The translations under genes and the position numbers were made by a program. From positions 1 through 46,745 of the forward strand of contig JALJPB010000029.1 of assembly GCA_022969175.1 (NCBI GenBank): DNA of 46,745 nucleotides, read 5' to 3'. The notes under the pieces are model-generated. The model had not been told where the DNA came from. It saw only the letters and a list, made by a program, of their open reading frames with translations, and searched no databases. The stretch is from Colwellia sp. GTDB lineage: Bacteria; Pseudomonadota; Gammaproteobacteria; Enterobacterales; Alteromonadaceae. Positions within the stretch are counted from its first letter, which is position 1, and every line of letters starts with the position of its first letter. This document shows, piece after piece, positions 32,139-41,230 of the stretch.

Positions 32139-33239
32139 ATGAGTCAAGCAAATGATACTGCTGATAACCGAGCATTTAACCGTCGTGTTATTGATATAAC
32201 CATAAAAATTGGCGCAATTGCGTTAATTTCGTTTTGGTGCTTTCAAATTATCAGTCCCTTTATATTATTGGTGATCTGGGGAGCTATACTCGCTGTCGCT
32301 TTATTTCCAGTTCATAAAAAACTGACCTCATTACTTAAAGGTAAAAAATCAATAGCCTCAGCACTCATTGCCATTGTTGGAATATCTCTTATTGCTTTGC
32401 CGGCAATTCAACTTTCTGCTTCTTCAATTGATTCAGCTCAAATACTCTATACTGGCTTAGAAGAGGGCACACTGAAAATACCGACACCCAATGAAAGTGT
32501 TAAAGAGTGGCCATTAATTGGTGAAAAAACGTATGCCTTCTGGCAATCAGCTTCACAAGATATTACCAAAGTCGCTTCACAATATACCGATGAAATTAAA
32601 AGTATCTCAGGCTCTATTTTAGGCGCTGTAGCCGGAATAGGTGGTGGCATACTACAATTTATTGTTTCACTAATTATTGGTGTGGTATTCATGGCTAAAT
32701 CTGAAGCATGTCACCGAGGCGTTAGTGCGTTAATGGTGCGTTTAATGAACGAGTCAGGCGAAAGAACCATAGATACCACTATCGCCACTATTCGCAGTGT
32801 TGCAACAGGTGTTCTGGGGGTTGCGGTTATACAATCTTTATTATCAGGTGCTGGTTTAATGATCGCAGGTATTCCTGCCGCCGGTTTATGGGCTATTGCA
32901 ATATTAATGTTAGCGATTGCTCAGTTACCGCCAATTCTTATACTTGGGCCTATCGCCGCCTATTACTTTTCTGTTGCGGATACCACGCCTGCAGTTATAT
33001 TCCTTATTTTTAGTATTATTGTCAGTAGCAGTGATGCTTTCTTAAAACCGATGTTTTTAGGACGTGGCATGGACATTCCAATGATAGTTATTCTTCTTGG
33101 TGCGATCGGCGGTATGTTGTGGGCTGGTATTATTGGTTTGTTTGTTGGTGCCGTAATTTTGGCCATAGGTTACCAACTTATGATGGATTGGTTGGCGCAT
33201 AACAAACCTAAAGAAGAGGCTGTGAAAACTAGTGAATAG
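32139..33239 (+). CDS. AI-2E family transporter (PerM/YdiK-like)
   Basis: The 366-residue product has about eight membrane segments in the family's pattern: ILLVIWGAILAVALFPVHKKL, ALIAIVGISLIALPAIQL, then an extended loop, LQFIVSLIIGVVFM, the TIRSVATGVLGVAVIQSLLSG core, LPPILILGPIAAYYF, and the C-terminal pair FLGRGMDIPMIVILLGAIGGM. The family was named after an AI-2 exporter but mostly acts as generic permease; the substrate is unknown. AAGAGG lies 6 bases before the start. Confidence 0.9.
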   Translation: MSQANDTADNRAFNRRVIDITIKIGAIALISFWCFQIISPFILLVIWGAILAVALFPVHKKLTSLLKGKKSIASALIAIVGISLIALPAIQLSASSIDSAQILYTGLEEGTLKIPTPNESVKEWPLIGEKTYAFWQSASQDITKVASQYTDEIKSISGSILGAVAGIGGGILQFIVSLIIGVVFMAKSEACHRGVSALMVRLMNESGERTIDTTIATIRSVATGVLGVAVIQSLLSGAGLMIAGIPAAGLWAIAILMLAIAQLPPILILGPIAAYYFSVADTTPAVIFLIFSIIVSSSDAFLKPMFLGRGMDIPMIVILLGAIGGMLWAGIIGLFVGAVILAIGYQLMMDWLAHNKPKEEAVKTSE

Positions 33240-33358
33240 CTACCTTAGCAATAACTTGTGCTAGCTACTGTTACAAATACAGCTATGTTGATGTTAACTA
33301 TAGTCAATATAGCTGTGTCGTAGTAACTTCGGCTCACTTCAGAGAGCTATTTACTTTG

Positions 33359-33417
33359 TAGCTGAAGCTTTAACTATTAGATATCTACTCTATAACTGAA
33401 GCTTTAACTATTCGATA
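33359..33417 (+). repeat. Direct repeat of 25 bp
   Basis: TAGCTGAAGCTTTAACTATT and TAACTGAAGCTTTAACTATT start 34 bp apart (33359 and 33393); over 25 bp they differ at two positions. They lie between the AI-2E gene and the histidine kinase gene in the convergent spacer. Confidence 0.6.
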
Positions 33418-33467
33418 ATTGTAATAGTTGCAATCAGAATTATTATTTTTAATAAGCTCGGTAATAA

Positions 33468-34817
33468 TCACAAAACAGCATTAAACTGAATTTCAAAACA
33501 TGCACCTTGAATAGGACGGTTTTTTAACGAAAAACTAAAGTTATGCGCTTCTAAAATCTCGGAAACTAACATTAAGCCGATACCTTGACCTTCAGCTTTA
33601 GTACTAAAAAAAGGCGTAAACAAATCTTGTTGGCAATGTTCGTTGATTCCTTCGCCAGTATCCATTACTCGTAAAACGAGTTGTTGATGATTAGTAATGA
33701 ATTCAATTGTTATCTCGCCCAGTTCACCTATCGACTCAATGGCATTCTTGATGATGTTCAGCAAAACTTGCTCAATTTGACGTTGATCAGCAAAAACAAT
33801 GGATTGCTCTATTGCATCATTAGGTAAGTGAAACTCGATTCGCTGTTGTGTTAATTTTTCCTGAAAGAGTTGTTGAGTGGAAAGTAACAAATGATAAAGA
33901 TTGCAGCTTTCTATTGAAGGTTTAGGCAGCCTAACTACTTGTGCATATTCTTGCATAAACTGGTTTAGATTATCGGTACGCTTAATCACTAATCGCATGG
34001 CATTTTCATAATCATGACGTTCTGCTTCGTCAATTTGATCGGCGTAATATAAACATGATTGTAATACTGAACTTGTTGCTGCTATGGTGTTATTAACTTC
34101 ATGAGACATTAGGCGAATGAGTTTGTTGTAAGTTTTTTTCTCACTCGATTTCAGCTCAGCCGTTAACTCTTGAATAATATAAAAATGACGGTCAAAGCCT
34201 CGGTCTCTAAAAAAATTATGATGACAACGGTACCTTTTCCCTTTGTCATCACTAAGTAGCATTGATTGTCCTAGTTCAACTTTGCTTAGCAGGGGAATGA
34301 GTGGGTGTTGAATATCACCCAGTAAAGCGGTTATCAGTTCAGTAGATTTAATCGAAAATAAAGCTTCAGCTGCTGGGTTGAGTTGGCTGATTTTATTATT
34401 GTAATCAAAGACAATAATGCTAACGGGAATGGCATTCATCAGCTGTTGTAACATGCCTTGGCGATCGCCTAATTTTAATCGTTCATCATAAAGTTGACTG
34501 AGCATTTGATTAAACAAAGTCATCAAGTTATCAATTTCTTTGTTACCAGTATGAGAGAACCGAGTGGCAAATTCTTGTTCATTAATAATATTACTAAAGA
34601 GATCAAGATATTCAGAAGGAGCTAAGGCTTTTTTAATTAAACTGATAAAAAGTCCTAATGACAGTAGTATAATAATTTCAATGGCGACAAATGCCCATTT
34701 GTTACTAGTTGCATCAGCTTGGTTAAAGGTACTTATATTAAGGGTATAAAAAGCGCCAACAAGTAAAATGCTGTGCAGTAAAAAGGTGGTTAAATAAAAT
34801 TTATGTTTTAGTGTCAA
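33468..34817 (-). CDS. Sensor histidine kinase, NtrY-like
   Basis: Two membrane segments (about residues 8-27 and 41-62) enclose a short periplasmic loop of about 13 residues. A HAMP-like linker (70-115), a PAS domain (about 125-225) and the catalytic core follow. The phospho-acceptor His239 sits in LMSHEVNNTIAATSS, and VLLNIIKNAIESIGE and VMDTGEGI are the N and G1 boxes. GIGLMLVSEIL is the G2 box. The short loop suggests a signal from the membrane. It overlaps the response regulator by four bases (ATGA), so the two are translated together. Confidence 0.92.
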   Translation of the reverse strand: MTLKHKFYLTTFLLHSILLVGAFYTLNISTFNQADATSNKWAFVAIEIIILLSLGLFISLIKKALAPSEYLDLFSNIINEQEFATRFSHTGNKEIDNLMTLFNQMLSQLYDERLKLGDRQGMLQQLMNAIPVSIIVFDYNNKISQLNPAAEALFSIKSTELITALLGDIQHPLIPLLSKVELGQSMLLSDDKGKRYRCHHNFFRDRGFDRHFYIIQELTAELKSSEKKTYNKLIRLMSHEVNNTIAATSSVLQSCLYYADQIDEAERHDYENAMRLVIKRTDNLNQFMQEYAQVVRLPKPSIESCNLYHLLLSTQQLFQEKLTQQRIEFHLPNDAIEQSIVFADQRQIEQVLLNIIKNAIESIGELGEITIEFITNHQQLVLRVMDTGEGINEHCQQDLFTPFFSTKAEGQGIGLMLVSEILEAHNFSFSLKNRPIQGACFEIQFNAVL

Positions 34818-36208
34818 GCGTCTATCCCATGTTTTTCTATGCGTCGGTACAATGAAGCCCTGCTTAACCCTAAAGCATCGGCTACTTTTGAGATATTACT
34901 TTGATAGGCGAGCAATGATTTTTCAATCATTATTTTTTCCATTTGTTCTAAGGTCACATCCCCAAGATCAATGTTTGATAATGGCTCTGACGAGGTGTCG
35001 CAATTGGGAACAAAGTCTTGATAAGTTAATTCACTTTTCCCTGACATCAATAATACCCTTTCAATAGTTTGGCATAATTGTCTGATATTGCCGGGCCATT
35101 GCTGTTGCTGTAGCCATTGTAATGCGCTAGCTGAAATTGTTGCTTGCGAAATGCCGTAAAGTTTACTGATTTTGCTTAAATGATTTTTTGCTAATAATGC
35201 AATATCTGTGGCACGGTCACGTAACGGAGGTAATTCAATAGTGATTAGATTAATTCGGTAAAACAAGTCTTCTCTAAAGTTATCTTGCTCAACCATGTGT
35301 TCAAGGTTTTGGTTGGTAGCGCAAATTACCCTAACATCGACACTGGTATTTTGTGAGCAGCCCACCATTTGAAAGTTTTGATCTTGCAATACCCTAAGCA
35401 TTTTCACTTGTGAGGATTTGTCCATTTCACCAATTTCATCAAGAAAAATACTGCCATGATTGGCCGCACTGAAGCGACCTTTTCGGTCTTGTTTAGCATC
35501 GGTAAATGCGCCCTTTACATGGCCAAACATTTCACTTTCAAATAAACTGGGGGTAATACCACCTAAGTTAACTTTCACGAAGCTGGCATTATTTCTATTT
35601 GAATTATCATGAATTGCATCGGCGATAACTTCTTTACCCGTACCACTTTCGCCTAAAATTAATACCGAGGCATTGGTTTTTGCAATTCTTGCCACTGTGT
35701 TTAATACCGTTAGCATGGATTGAGATTCACCGATTATATTCGAAAAATCAAAGTTTTCATCAAGCGCCGCTCGTGATAAAAACCGTGAATCTTGTGTTTG
35801 GTTAGTCGGACGAGCTAAATCGATAATGGTTGTTATGGTTTTCAGTAAATTTTCATTATCCCAAGGTTTGGCAATAAAATCGCTAGCACCACACCTCATA
35901 CCTTCAACGGCCAGCGATATAGATGCCCAGGCAGTCATCAATATTACCGGTAGTTGTGGTGATAGAACTTTTATCTCTTGCAGCAATGACATGCCTTCTT
36001 CACCAGATGTTGACCGAGAAAAGTTCATGTCTTGTAATACTAAATCGACAGCATGTTCTTTTAGTAATTCCATGGCTTCACTTGGCTCATGAGCTTGCAG
36101 TACGCTAAATTTATGCTGCTTGAGCAATAAAGTTAATGATGCCGTTACTGATTGGTCGTCATCGACAACTAAAATCAACTTTCTGGTTAAATTATTAACT
36201 GAGCCCAT
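34814..36208 (-). CDS. Sigma-54-dependent response regulator
   Basis: Three domains are in order. A receiver carries Asp16-18, the phospho-acceptor Asp60 and Lys114. An AAA+ core carries GESGTGK (186-192) and Walker B FLDEIGE. A Fis-type HTH at the C-terminus includes VADALGLSRASLYRRIEKHG. The sigma-54 contact loop reads GAFTDA (233-238), not the usual GAFTGA. Its likely targets are the two GTTCA-N4-TGAAC sites upstream of the transporter operon. It overlaps the kinase gene and lies 120 bp from the transporter genes on the same strand. Confidence 0.95.
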   Translation of the reverse strand: MGSVNNLTRKLILVVDDDQSVTASLTLLLKQHKFSVLQAHEPSEAMELLKEHAVDLVLQDMNFSRSTSGEEGMSLLQEIKVLSPQLPVILMTAWASISLAVEGMRCGASDFIAKPWDNENLLKTITTIIDLARPTNQTQDSRFLSRAALDENFDFSNIIGESQSMLTVLNTVARIAKTNASVLILGESGTGKEVIADAIHDNSNRNNASFVKVNLGGITPSLFESEMFGHVKGAFTDAKQDRKGRFSAANHGSIFLDEIGEMDKSSQVKMLRVLQDQNFQMVGCSQNTSVDVRVICATNQNLEHMVEQDNFREDLFYRINLITIELPPLRDRATDIALLAKNHLSKISKLYGISQATISASALQWLQQQQWPGNIRQLCQTIERVLLMSGKSELTYQDFVPNCDTSSEPLSNIDLGDVTLEQMEKIMIEKSLLAYQSNISKVADALGLSRASLYRRIEKHGIDA

Positions 36209-36261
36209 AGTTTACTCTACATCTTTTCATTGTCTTACTGCCTACGTTGTTTTCTATGTTA

Positions 36262-36297
36262 TTGCCTACGTTCTTGCCAACATTCTTGCCTAGGTTG
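36262..36297 (-). repeat. Three tandem 12-bp units
   Basis: On the + strand the units are TTGCCTACGTTC, TTGCCAACATTC and TTGCCTAGGTTG, with a looser fourth copy at about 36237-36250. They fill the gap between the permease gene and the response regulator gene. Confidence 0.55.
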
Positions 36298-36328
36298 TTG
36301 TGCTTAACTGTATTTTACTCGCACAGGG

Positions 36329-37519
36329 TTACTCGTAATGTAAAGCATGGGCGGGCGGGATACGAATTGCCGTTCTACTTGGGTATAACGCACATAACAC
36401 CACCATGACTAACATTATCACCATAGAGCAAGACATACTCAACCAAAAAATTGACCAAGTCAGCTCATCAACTAACTGTAATATCGGGAGTTGAATTAGT
36501 AGTAAAGAAACAATGCCAATGCCAAATAGAGCTAATACGATTAACTCGCCAATGATTTGTAATTGAATCGAGAGTTTGCTAGCGCCTAATGCTCGCCTTA
36601 GGCCAATTTCTTGTGTTCTGCGGCTAATATTTTGCCATAATACACCAAACAAGCCCATCGCAACCATTATCAGTAAAAAAGCAACAACAATAGCCATTAC
36701 GCTCAAGGGAATTAATACTTCTTTAATTTGTGCCTGACGTTTAGCCTGCCAAGTGCGAATGGTAAATTCCCAATTAGGCGTTATCCCCTTTAATAGCTTA
36801 AGTAAATCTTCTTCATATGACGCATTTTTCATGGTATTAAAAGTAATATTGATGTTATTCATGCCGCGACTATTGCCTTCTTCTAATTGATAACGATAAA
36901 AGAGGTAAGGCATAGATTTCGAAAACTCACCCATTTGACGGAAATCTTGAAAAACCCCCACAATACGCAAGAGTTTACGTTCAGGATGAAGCGAATTACC
37001 AAATTCAAAACCTATAGGGTTACTATCATTAAATGCTTGCTGAGCAAATCTTTGATTGATCATCACTTCAGTATAATTTTGACCATTATCCTGCTCGCCA
37101 AACCACCGACCGGCAATGAGCTCTACTCCCCAACTTTTTGGCCCATGTTGATCAACATAATTTGCCTTGAAATAAATTTCCTGGCCATTAACCTCTCTGC
37201 TGCTGGTCATGCTTGAACGCTCAAATACTGGCATCAAGGTTAAGCCAACACTGGCAATTTCTGGTTGTTTTTTTAAAGCGTAAACCAACTGGCTAAATTG
37301 GTCTTTATCGACATCATTATTCCATTCTGCACCGGTATTGACCTTTATTTCCCATGTATCTTGCCACTTAAAACCAAGCGGTTGATGGTAAGTTTGATAG
37401 TTACTTAGGGCTAAAGCGCTAATGAAAAATATTACAGCGAAGGTGATTGCAACTTCAGTGATAATAAGAATATTCGCTTGTTTTCTGTTCCAAATAAGTT
37501 TTGCAATATGGGCTAGCAT
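36329..37519 (-). CDS. ABC transporter permease, FtsX/MacB type
   Basis: The N-terminal helix (about residues 15-40) is followed by a periplasmic MacB-like domain (40-275) with IASVGLTLMPVFERSSMTS, NQRFAQQAFND and IVGVFQDFRQMG. A C-terminal bundle of three helices follows, with RTQEIGLRRALGASKLSIQ, the coupling segment of FtsX permeases. At 396 residues this is the family length. It starts two bases after the stop of the other permease. Confidence 0.92.
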   Translation of the reverse strand: MLAHIAKLIWNRKQANILIITEVAITFAVIFFISALALSNYQTYHQPLGFKWQDTWEIKVNTGAEWNNDVDKDQFSQLVYALKKQPEIASVGLTLMPVFERSSMTSSREVNGQEIYFKANYVDQHGPKSWGVELIAGRWFGEQDNGQNYTEVMINQRFAQQAFNDSNPIGFEFGNSLHPERKLLRIVGVFQDFRQMGEFSKSMPYLFYRYQLEEGNSRGMNNINITFNTMKNASYEEDLLKLLKGITPNWEFTIRTWQAKRQAQIKEVLIPLSVMAIVVAFLLIMVAMGLFGVLWQNISRRTQEIGLRRALGASKLSIQLQIIGELIVLALFGIGIVSLLLIQLPILQLVDELTWSIFWLSMSCSMVIMLVMVVLCALYPSRTAIRIPPAHALHYE

Positions 37520-37521
37520 GA

Positions 37522-38769
37522 TTATGCGCCTCCTTTTAACGCGTCAACGGGGTGAAGCTTTGACATTTTGTAAGCGGGGTAGGTGCCACTGATTAAAGCA
37601 AAAACAAATATCATGCTAAAACCGTAAACAAAGGTATTGATACTGAAACTAAACTGAACCGCTGGGATGAGTTGACTACTTTCAACTTGTCGCAGCACCA
37701 GCCAACTGATTAACAAACCGATGATGCCGCCGATACCAGTAATTAAGATGTTCTCAATAATGAACTGAAATACCAATTGTTTACTTGAAGCGCCAAAGGC
37801 TTTTCTGACCCCTATTTCTGATGAACGCTCCATAATCCTACTAATGTTTAAGTTAATAAGGTTAATTGAGGGCAATAACATGAAGACAACCGCAAGTAAC
37901 ATGAATAAAGTAATGAGTTTGGTTGAATCGGCTTTATAGTTATCTGCACCGATGATATCCCGGGCAAGGTTTTCGATGGGAGTGTCTGCACCACTTATCG
38001 CGGTATGGTATTGTTCAGGATCAGGGGAGATAAAGTCTTCTTGCAATAAATTGATATATTCACTTTGCATCTCCGGCAACATATTTTTATTACTATGGTA
38101 TAACATTGCCCCCCAACCACTGGTAAGGCCTAATTTATAACTGGTTGACGGTGAGGTGGTGTATGGCACCCAAATATCGCTATAGGCAATATTCTCAAAA
38201 AATGAAACATCTTTAGCGACACCAATAACCTCAAAAGATTGGTTATTAACAATAAAGCTTTTATTGATTGAATTTTGCGTACCAAAAAACTCTTTACTGG
38301 TTGTTTGGCTAATCACCGCAACCATCGCACCTGCGTCAAATTCTTCATCGGTATAGGTTCTGCCATGGATTAAGTCAAAATCAAGTATTTGCCAATAGGT
38401 GGCATCAGTTCGCCTTAATTTATTAATTATTTTATCACCTGAGATAAAACTCGCGCCGTCATTAAAACCGGTAAAAAAAGATATTTTTTCGGGTGCTTTT
38501 AATCGATTAACATTTTCGGCAAGAAATTGATAACCGGGTTGAGAACTCCAAGTACTTTGTTGATCTTTGGAAATAATAGTTAAACGATTAATAGATAAAA
38601 AATTTTGATTGTTTTTTTCTGGCCCCATCGGATAAAGATAGTTATCAAGCAGGGTAGTTAAAATCAATAAAATGGCTAAGGTAATACTAATGCCAAATAA
38701 ACTGATAAAGCTAAATACTTTTCGACGCAATAATACTTTCCATGCCGTCATTAGGTAGTTTTTAAACAT
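37522..38769 (-). CDS. ABC transporter permease, FtsX/MacB type
   Basis: The arrangement is the same as in the neighbouring permease: first helix (about 20-40), a large periplasmic domain (about 50-290), and three C-terminal helices with RSSEIGVRKAFGASSKQLV. At 415 residues it is slightly larger. The two permeases are not close copies and probably pair as a heterodimer. Starts 16 bases downstream of the ATPase stop. Confidence 0.92.
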   Translation of the reverse strand: MFKNYLMTAWKVLLRRKVFSFISLFGISITLAILLILTTLLDNYLYPMGPEKNNQNFLSINRLTIISKDQQSTWSSQPGYQFLAENVNRLKAPEKISFFTGFNDGASFISGDKIINKLRRTDATYWQILDFDLIHGRTYTDEEFDAGAMVAVISQTTSKEFFGTQNSINKSFIVNNQSFEVIGVAKDVSFFENIAYSDIWVPYTTSPSTSYKLGLTSGWGAMLYHSNKNMLPEMQSEYINLLQEDFISPDPEQYHTAISGADTPIENLARDIIGADNYKADSTKLITLFMLLAVVFMLLPSINLINLNISRIMERSSEIGVRKAFGASSKQLVFQFIIENILITGIGGIIGLLISWLVLRQVESSQLIPAVQFSFSINTFVYGFSMIFVFALISGTYPAYKMSKLHPVDALKGGA

Positions 38770-38785
38770 AACAGTGCTCTCGTGA

Positions 38786-39451
38786 TTAATGAATTAGTTG
38801 GCCATCGTAAACGCGGACAATACGCTCGGTACGTTGTGCAAGTTCATCATCATGGGTAACCATCACTATGGTGGTGCCATCATCTTTGTTTAATGACTCA
38901 AGTATCTGCATGATCTCATTGCCCATATGGCTGTCTAAATTGCCGGTAGGTTCATCGGCTAGCAATAAATCGGGTTTACCAACAATGGCACGAGCAATCG
39001 CTACTCTTTGTTGCTGTCCGCCAGATAATTGTGCAGGGAAGTGATCGGTTCTTGCTTTTAAGCCAACCCGTTCTAGTGCTTGATTGGCCAAACGGCGTCT
39101 TTCTTTTGCACTCATTTTACGATACAACAAAGGCAATTCAACATTATCAATAACTCGTAAGTCTTGGATTAAGTGAAAGCTTTGAAAGATAAAACCGATT
39201 TTTTGATTTCTCAATTGAGCAACATTTTTGTCGTCATAAGACTCAATGACTGCTCCTGAAATTTTTATTTGTCCTTCAGTAGGGGCGTCGAGTAACCCCA
39301 TGATGTTTAGCAAAGTACTTTTACCACAACCTGAAGGACCCATGATGGAAATGAATTCCCCTTTTTTAACCGTTAAGTTGATATCTTTTAAAGCAATAGT
39401 TTCAATTTTATCGGTATGGTAAGTTTTATTTATTTCTTCTAATTTCAGCAT
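38786..39451 (-). CDS. ABC transporter ATPase, LolD/MacB type
   Basis: Walker A GPSGCGKST (about residues 38-46), the Q-loop, the LSGGQQQRVAIARAIV signature (about 142-157), the LLLADEPTGNLDS Walker B (about 162-174) and a histidine switch VTHDDELAQR are all intact. At 221 residues it is the free-standing ATPase of an FtsX-type exporter. It starts 14 bases after the stop of the small membrane peptide gene, with AAGGA upstream. Confidence 0.95.
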   Translation of the reverse strand: MLKLEEINKTYHTDKIETIALKDINLTVKKGEFISIMGPSGCGKSTLLNIMGLLDAPTEGQIKISGAVIESYDDKNVAQLRNQKIGFIFQSFHLIQDLRVIDNVELPLLYRKMSAKERRRLANQALERVGLKARTDHFPAQLSGGQQQRVAIARAIVGKPDLLLADEPTGNLDSHMGNEIMQILESLNKDDGTTIVMVTHDDELAQRTERIVRVYDGQLIH

Positions 39452-39465
39452 TTTTATTTTCCTTA

Positions 39466-39618
39466 TTAAATAGAATTTTTACTAAGTTTTTGATAATTAT
39501 TATTGTTATTACGTTTTAATTTGATTTGTTGCCATACACAAATAACGATTACCGTGGCAAAATATATCAATGTTGGCATGAAAAATAGCAGTAAGCTTGC
39601 TCGGAAATAGATACCCAT
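39466..39618 (-). CDS. 50-residue single-helix membrane peptide in the exporter operon
   Basis: The ATG overlaps the adaptor's stop codon (TAATG), so it is translationally coupled to it. The product MGIYFRASLLLFFMPTLIY continues FATVIVICVWQQIKLKRN and ends in an asparagine-rich, basic tail (NNNNNYQKLSKNSI). There is one membrane helix (about residues 7-29). It is placed between the membrane-fusion adaptor and the ATPase, all on the - strand. No family is recognised. A single coupled membrane peptide suggests an accessory subunit of the exporter, though the evidence is positional. Confidence 0.6.
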   Translation of the reverse strand: MGIYFRASLLLFFMPTLIYFATVIVICVWQQIKLKRNNNNNYQKLSKNSI

Positions 39619-40871
39619 TAGTTAATTCTCACTTCGTTTTTTTGATAAAAAGCACTGACATCTGAAATAATGACTTCATCACCCTCAGCTAACCCTTGCT
39701 TAATTTGATAATAATGTCTGTTACCCGCACCGATGTTGATTTCAAAACGGTTAGCAAGGTCTTGGTTAATGACAAATACTTTTTTCAAACCACTGCCATT
39801 AATAAAGGGGCCTTTGCTAACTAATAACGCATTATTGATAACCCCAGTGATCAGGCTGATATCAACTCGTTGTTTTTGCCTTAATTGAGCATAGTCACTT
39901 GATTGCTCGGTATTAAGCTCGATGGCCAAGGATAATATGCCTTGCTGGTCTCCGCCGATAATGGATGTTAATTTGCCATAATAGTGTTTATCGTTGTATT
40001 GAAACTCTGCGTCCATGCCTTGCCAAAGTTGATTGGCGTAAAAGTCCGAAATAGTGGCGATCACCTTGTATGAGCTAGTATCGGCAATTTTAATCAGCGA
40101 CTCACCTATGGTTACCGCACTGCCTTCTTCATTTTTTAACCAAACCACTAAGCCACTTTTTGGTGCTAAAACTGTAGACCTTGTTAACTGTCGTTGTTTG
40201 TCTTGTTGTGATTTTATTAAAATAGATTGCTCAAGCTTTAAACCGTTAACTTTGGCAATCGCGGCGGCTAAGCTATTTTTCTTACGTTGATTGAGTTGAC
40301 GGATTTCGATTGACGTTCGTTTAACATTAAGTTTTTTCTCAGTTAATTTGTGTTGAGAAACACCACCGCTTGGGGATAACTGTTTATAACGATCAAGTTC
40401 TGTTTGCCGACTTTCAAGATCTACCGCTAATAACTCTAGTTTGCCACTATGTTCGTTAAGTTCTTTTTCTAACTGTAAATTTTGACTAAGGATTTTGTTT
40501 TCTTTTAAGGCAATTTCTTCTGACATGTTAGCTATCGTCAATTGTAAATTGGTGGTATCTAAGCTCATTAAAGGTTGACCTTTACTGACCTGTTGACCCG
40601 CTTGGACAAAAACTTCACTGATATGGCTGTTTAAGTGACTCGCTATCGTTTCTTCTTCAATGGGCATTATGATGCCACCTGCTTGAAGTTCAGTTTTTAA
40701 GTTTGCTTTGATAACTTTAGCTGTGCGGATATCGTCACGGTTAACAGAGGTCGTGAAGCTATTAAATAACAACCAAAATAAAACGATGATGCTAATCATT
40801 ATTATGAATGTTTTTAACAGACCTTGTTGTTGGCGCTGTTTAATTATCTTTTGAGTTATTGGCTTATCCAT
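39618..40871 (-). CDS. HlyD/MacA-type periplasmic adaptor
   Basis: A membrane helix (about residues 20-40) is followed by a short beta-barrel/lipoyl segment (IASHLNSHISEVFVQAGQQVSKGQPLMSLD, about 80-115). A coiled-coil hairpin (about 115-225) follows, then the second lipoyl half (VLAPKSGLVVWLKNEEGSAV) and the beta-barrel and membrane-proximal domains. At 417 residues it fits the ABC-exporter adaptor family. It is the first gene of the operon. Its ribosome binding site is weak. A sigma-54-like promoter lies 40 bases upstream. Confidence 0.92.
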   Translation of the reverse strand: MDKPITQKIIKQRQQQGLLKTFIIMISIIVLFWLLFNSFTTSVNRDDIRTAKVIKANLKTELQAGGIIMPIEEETIASHLNSHISEVFVQAGQQVSKGQPLMSLDTTNLQLTIANMSEEIALKENKILSQNLQLEKELNEHSGKLELLAVDLESRQTELDRYKQLSPSGGVSQHKLTEKKLNVKRTSIEIRQLNQRKKNSLAAAIAKVNGLKLEQSILIKSQQDKQRQLTRSTVLAPKSGLVVWLKNEEGSAVTIGESLIKIADTSSYKVIATISDFYANQLWQGMDAEFQYNDKHYYGKLTSIIGGDQQGILSLAIELNTEQSSDYAQLRQKQRVDISLITGVINNALLVSKGPFINGSGLKKVFVINQDLANRFEINIGAGNRHYYQIKQGLAEGDEVIISDVSAFYQKNEVRIN

Positions 40872-40910
40872 GGCGTTAAATTATTATTTAATTAAAAGTA
40901 ACCTTGGTAT

Positions 40911-40927
40911 TACAGGAATTGTGCCAA
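40911..40927 (-). promoter_or_regulatory. Sigma-54-type promoter of the exporter operon
   Basis: On the - strand the sequence is TTGGCACAATTCCTGTA. The -24 TTGGCAC is exact and GG-N10-GT replaces the usual GG-N10-GC. It lies about 40 bp before the adaptor start, leaving a 5' untranslated region near 30 bases. The operon encodes its own sigma-54 activator, which supports the call. Confidence 0.6.
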
Positions 40928-41023
40928 CTATAACTTTGTCATTATAAAAACACTATCTATCTAAAATATAAGAGGTTTATATGTATTATGCTGAAATGTG
41001 CTTTCTTAATGGGGGATCGTATT

Positions 41024-41037
41024 GTTCACAGCTGAAC
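41024..41037. promoter_or_regulatory. Activator-site dyad, distal
   Basis: GTTCACAGCTGAAC is a GTTCA-N4-TGAAC dyad. It pairs with the proximal copy; the two centres are 32 bp apart, about three turns. Its centre is about 130 bp from the predicted transcription start, as expected for an enhancer site of an NtrC-type activator. Confidence 0.6.
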
Positions 41038-41055
41038 AGTGAATTATTATTTACT

Positions 41056-41069
41056 GTTCATTTGTGAAC
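41056..41069. promoter_or_regulatory. Activator-site dyad, farther
   Basis: GTTCATTTGTGAAC has the same GTTCA-N4-TGAAC shape. Including flanking ACAGT and ACTGT, the two copies form a larger inverted repeat with 15 of 17 matching positions at each arm. A weak half-site (TTGAAC) follows at about 41082-41087. Confidence 0.6.
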
Positions 41070-41230
41070 ACTTCTCCAACTTTGAACAGCCACAGCGCTT
41101 AAAGTAGTGCCGTTATTTAATTAACCCTATCAACATCTTCAATACTTGATAATGACTTTATATGGACTTGTTAATGAAATGTTTATAAAGTGTGTTTTTG
41201 TAATAAAATTAAAAACTTTAGGATTTAGTC

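Noticed and set aside
36887-37216. A + strand frame of 109 codons in the permease gene
   Set aside because: It lies wholly inside the well-supported permease gene on the opposite strand and has no ribosome binding site or known motif.
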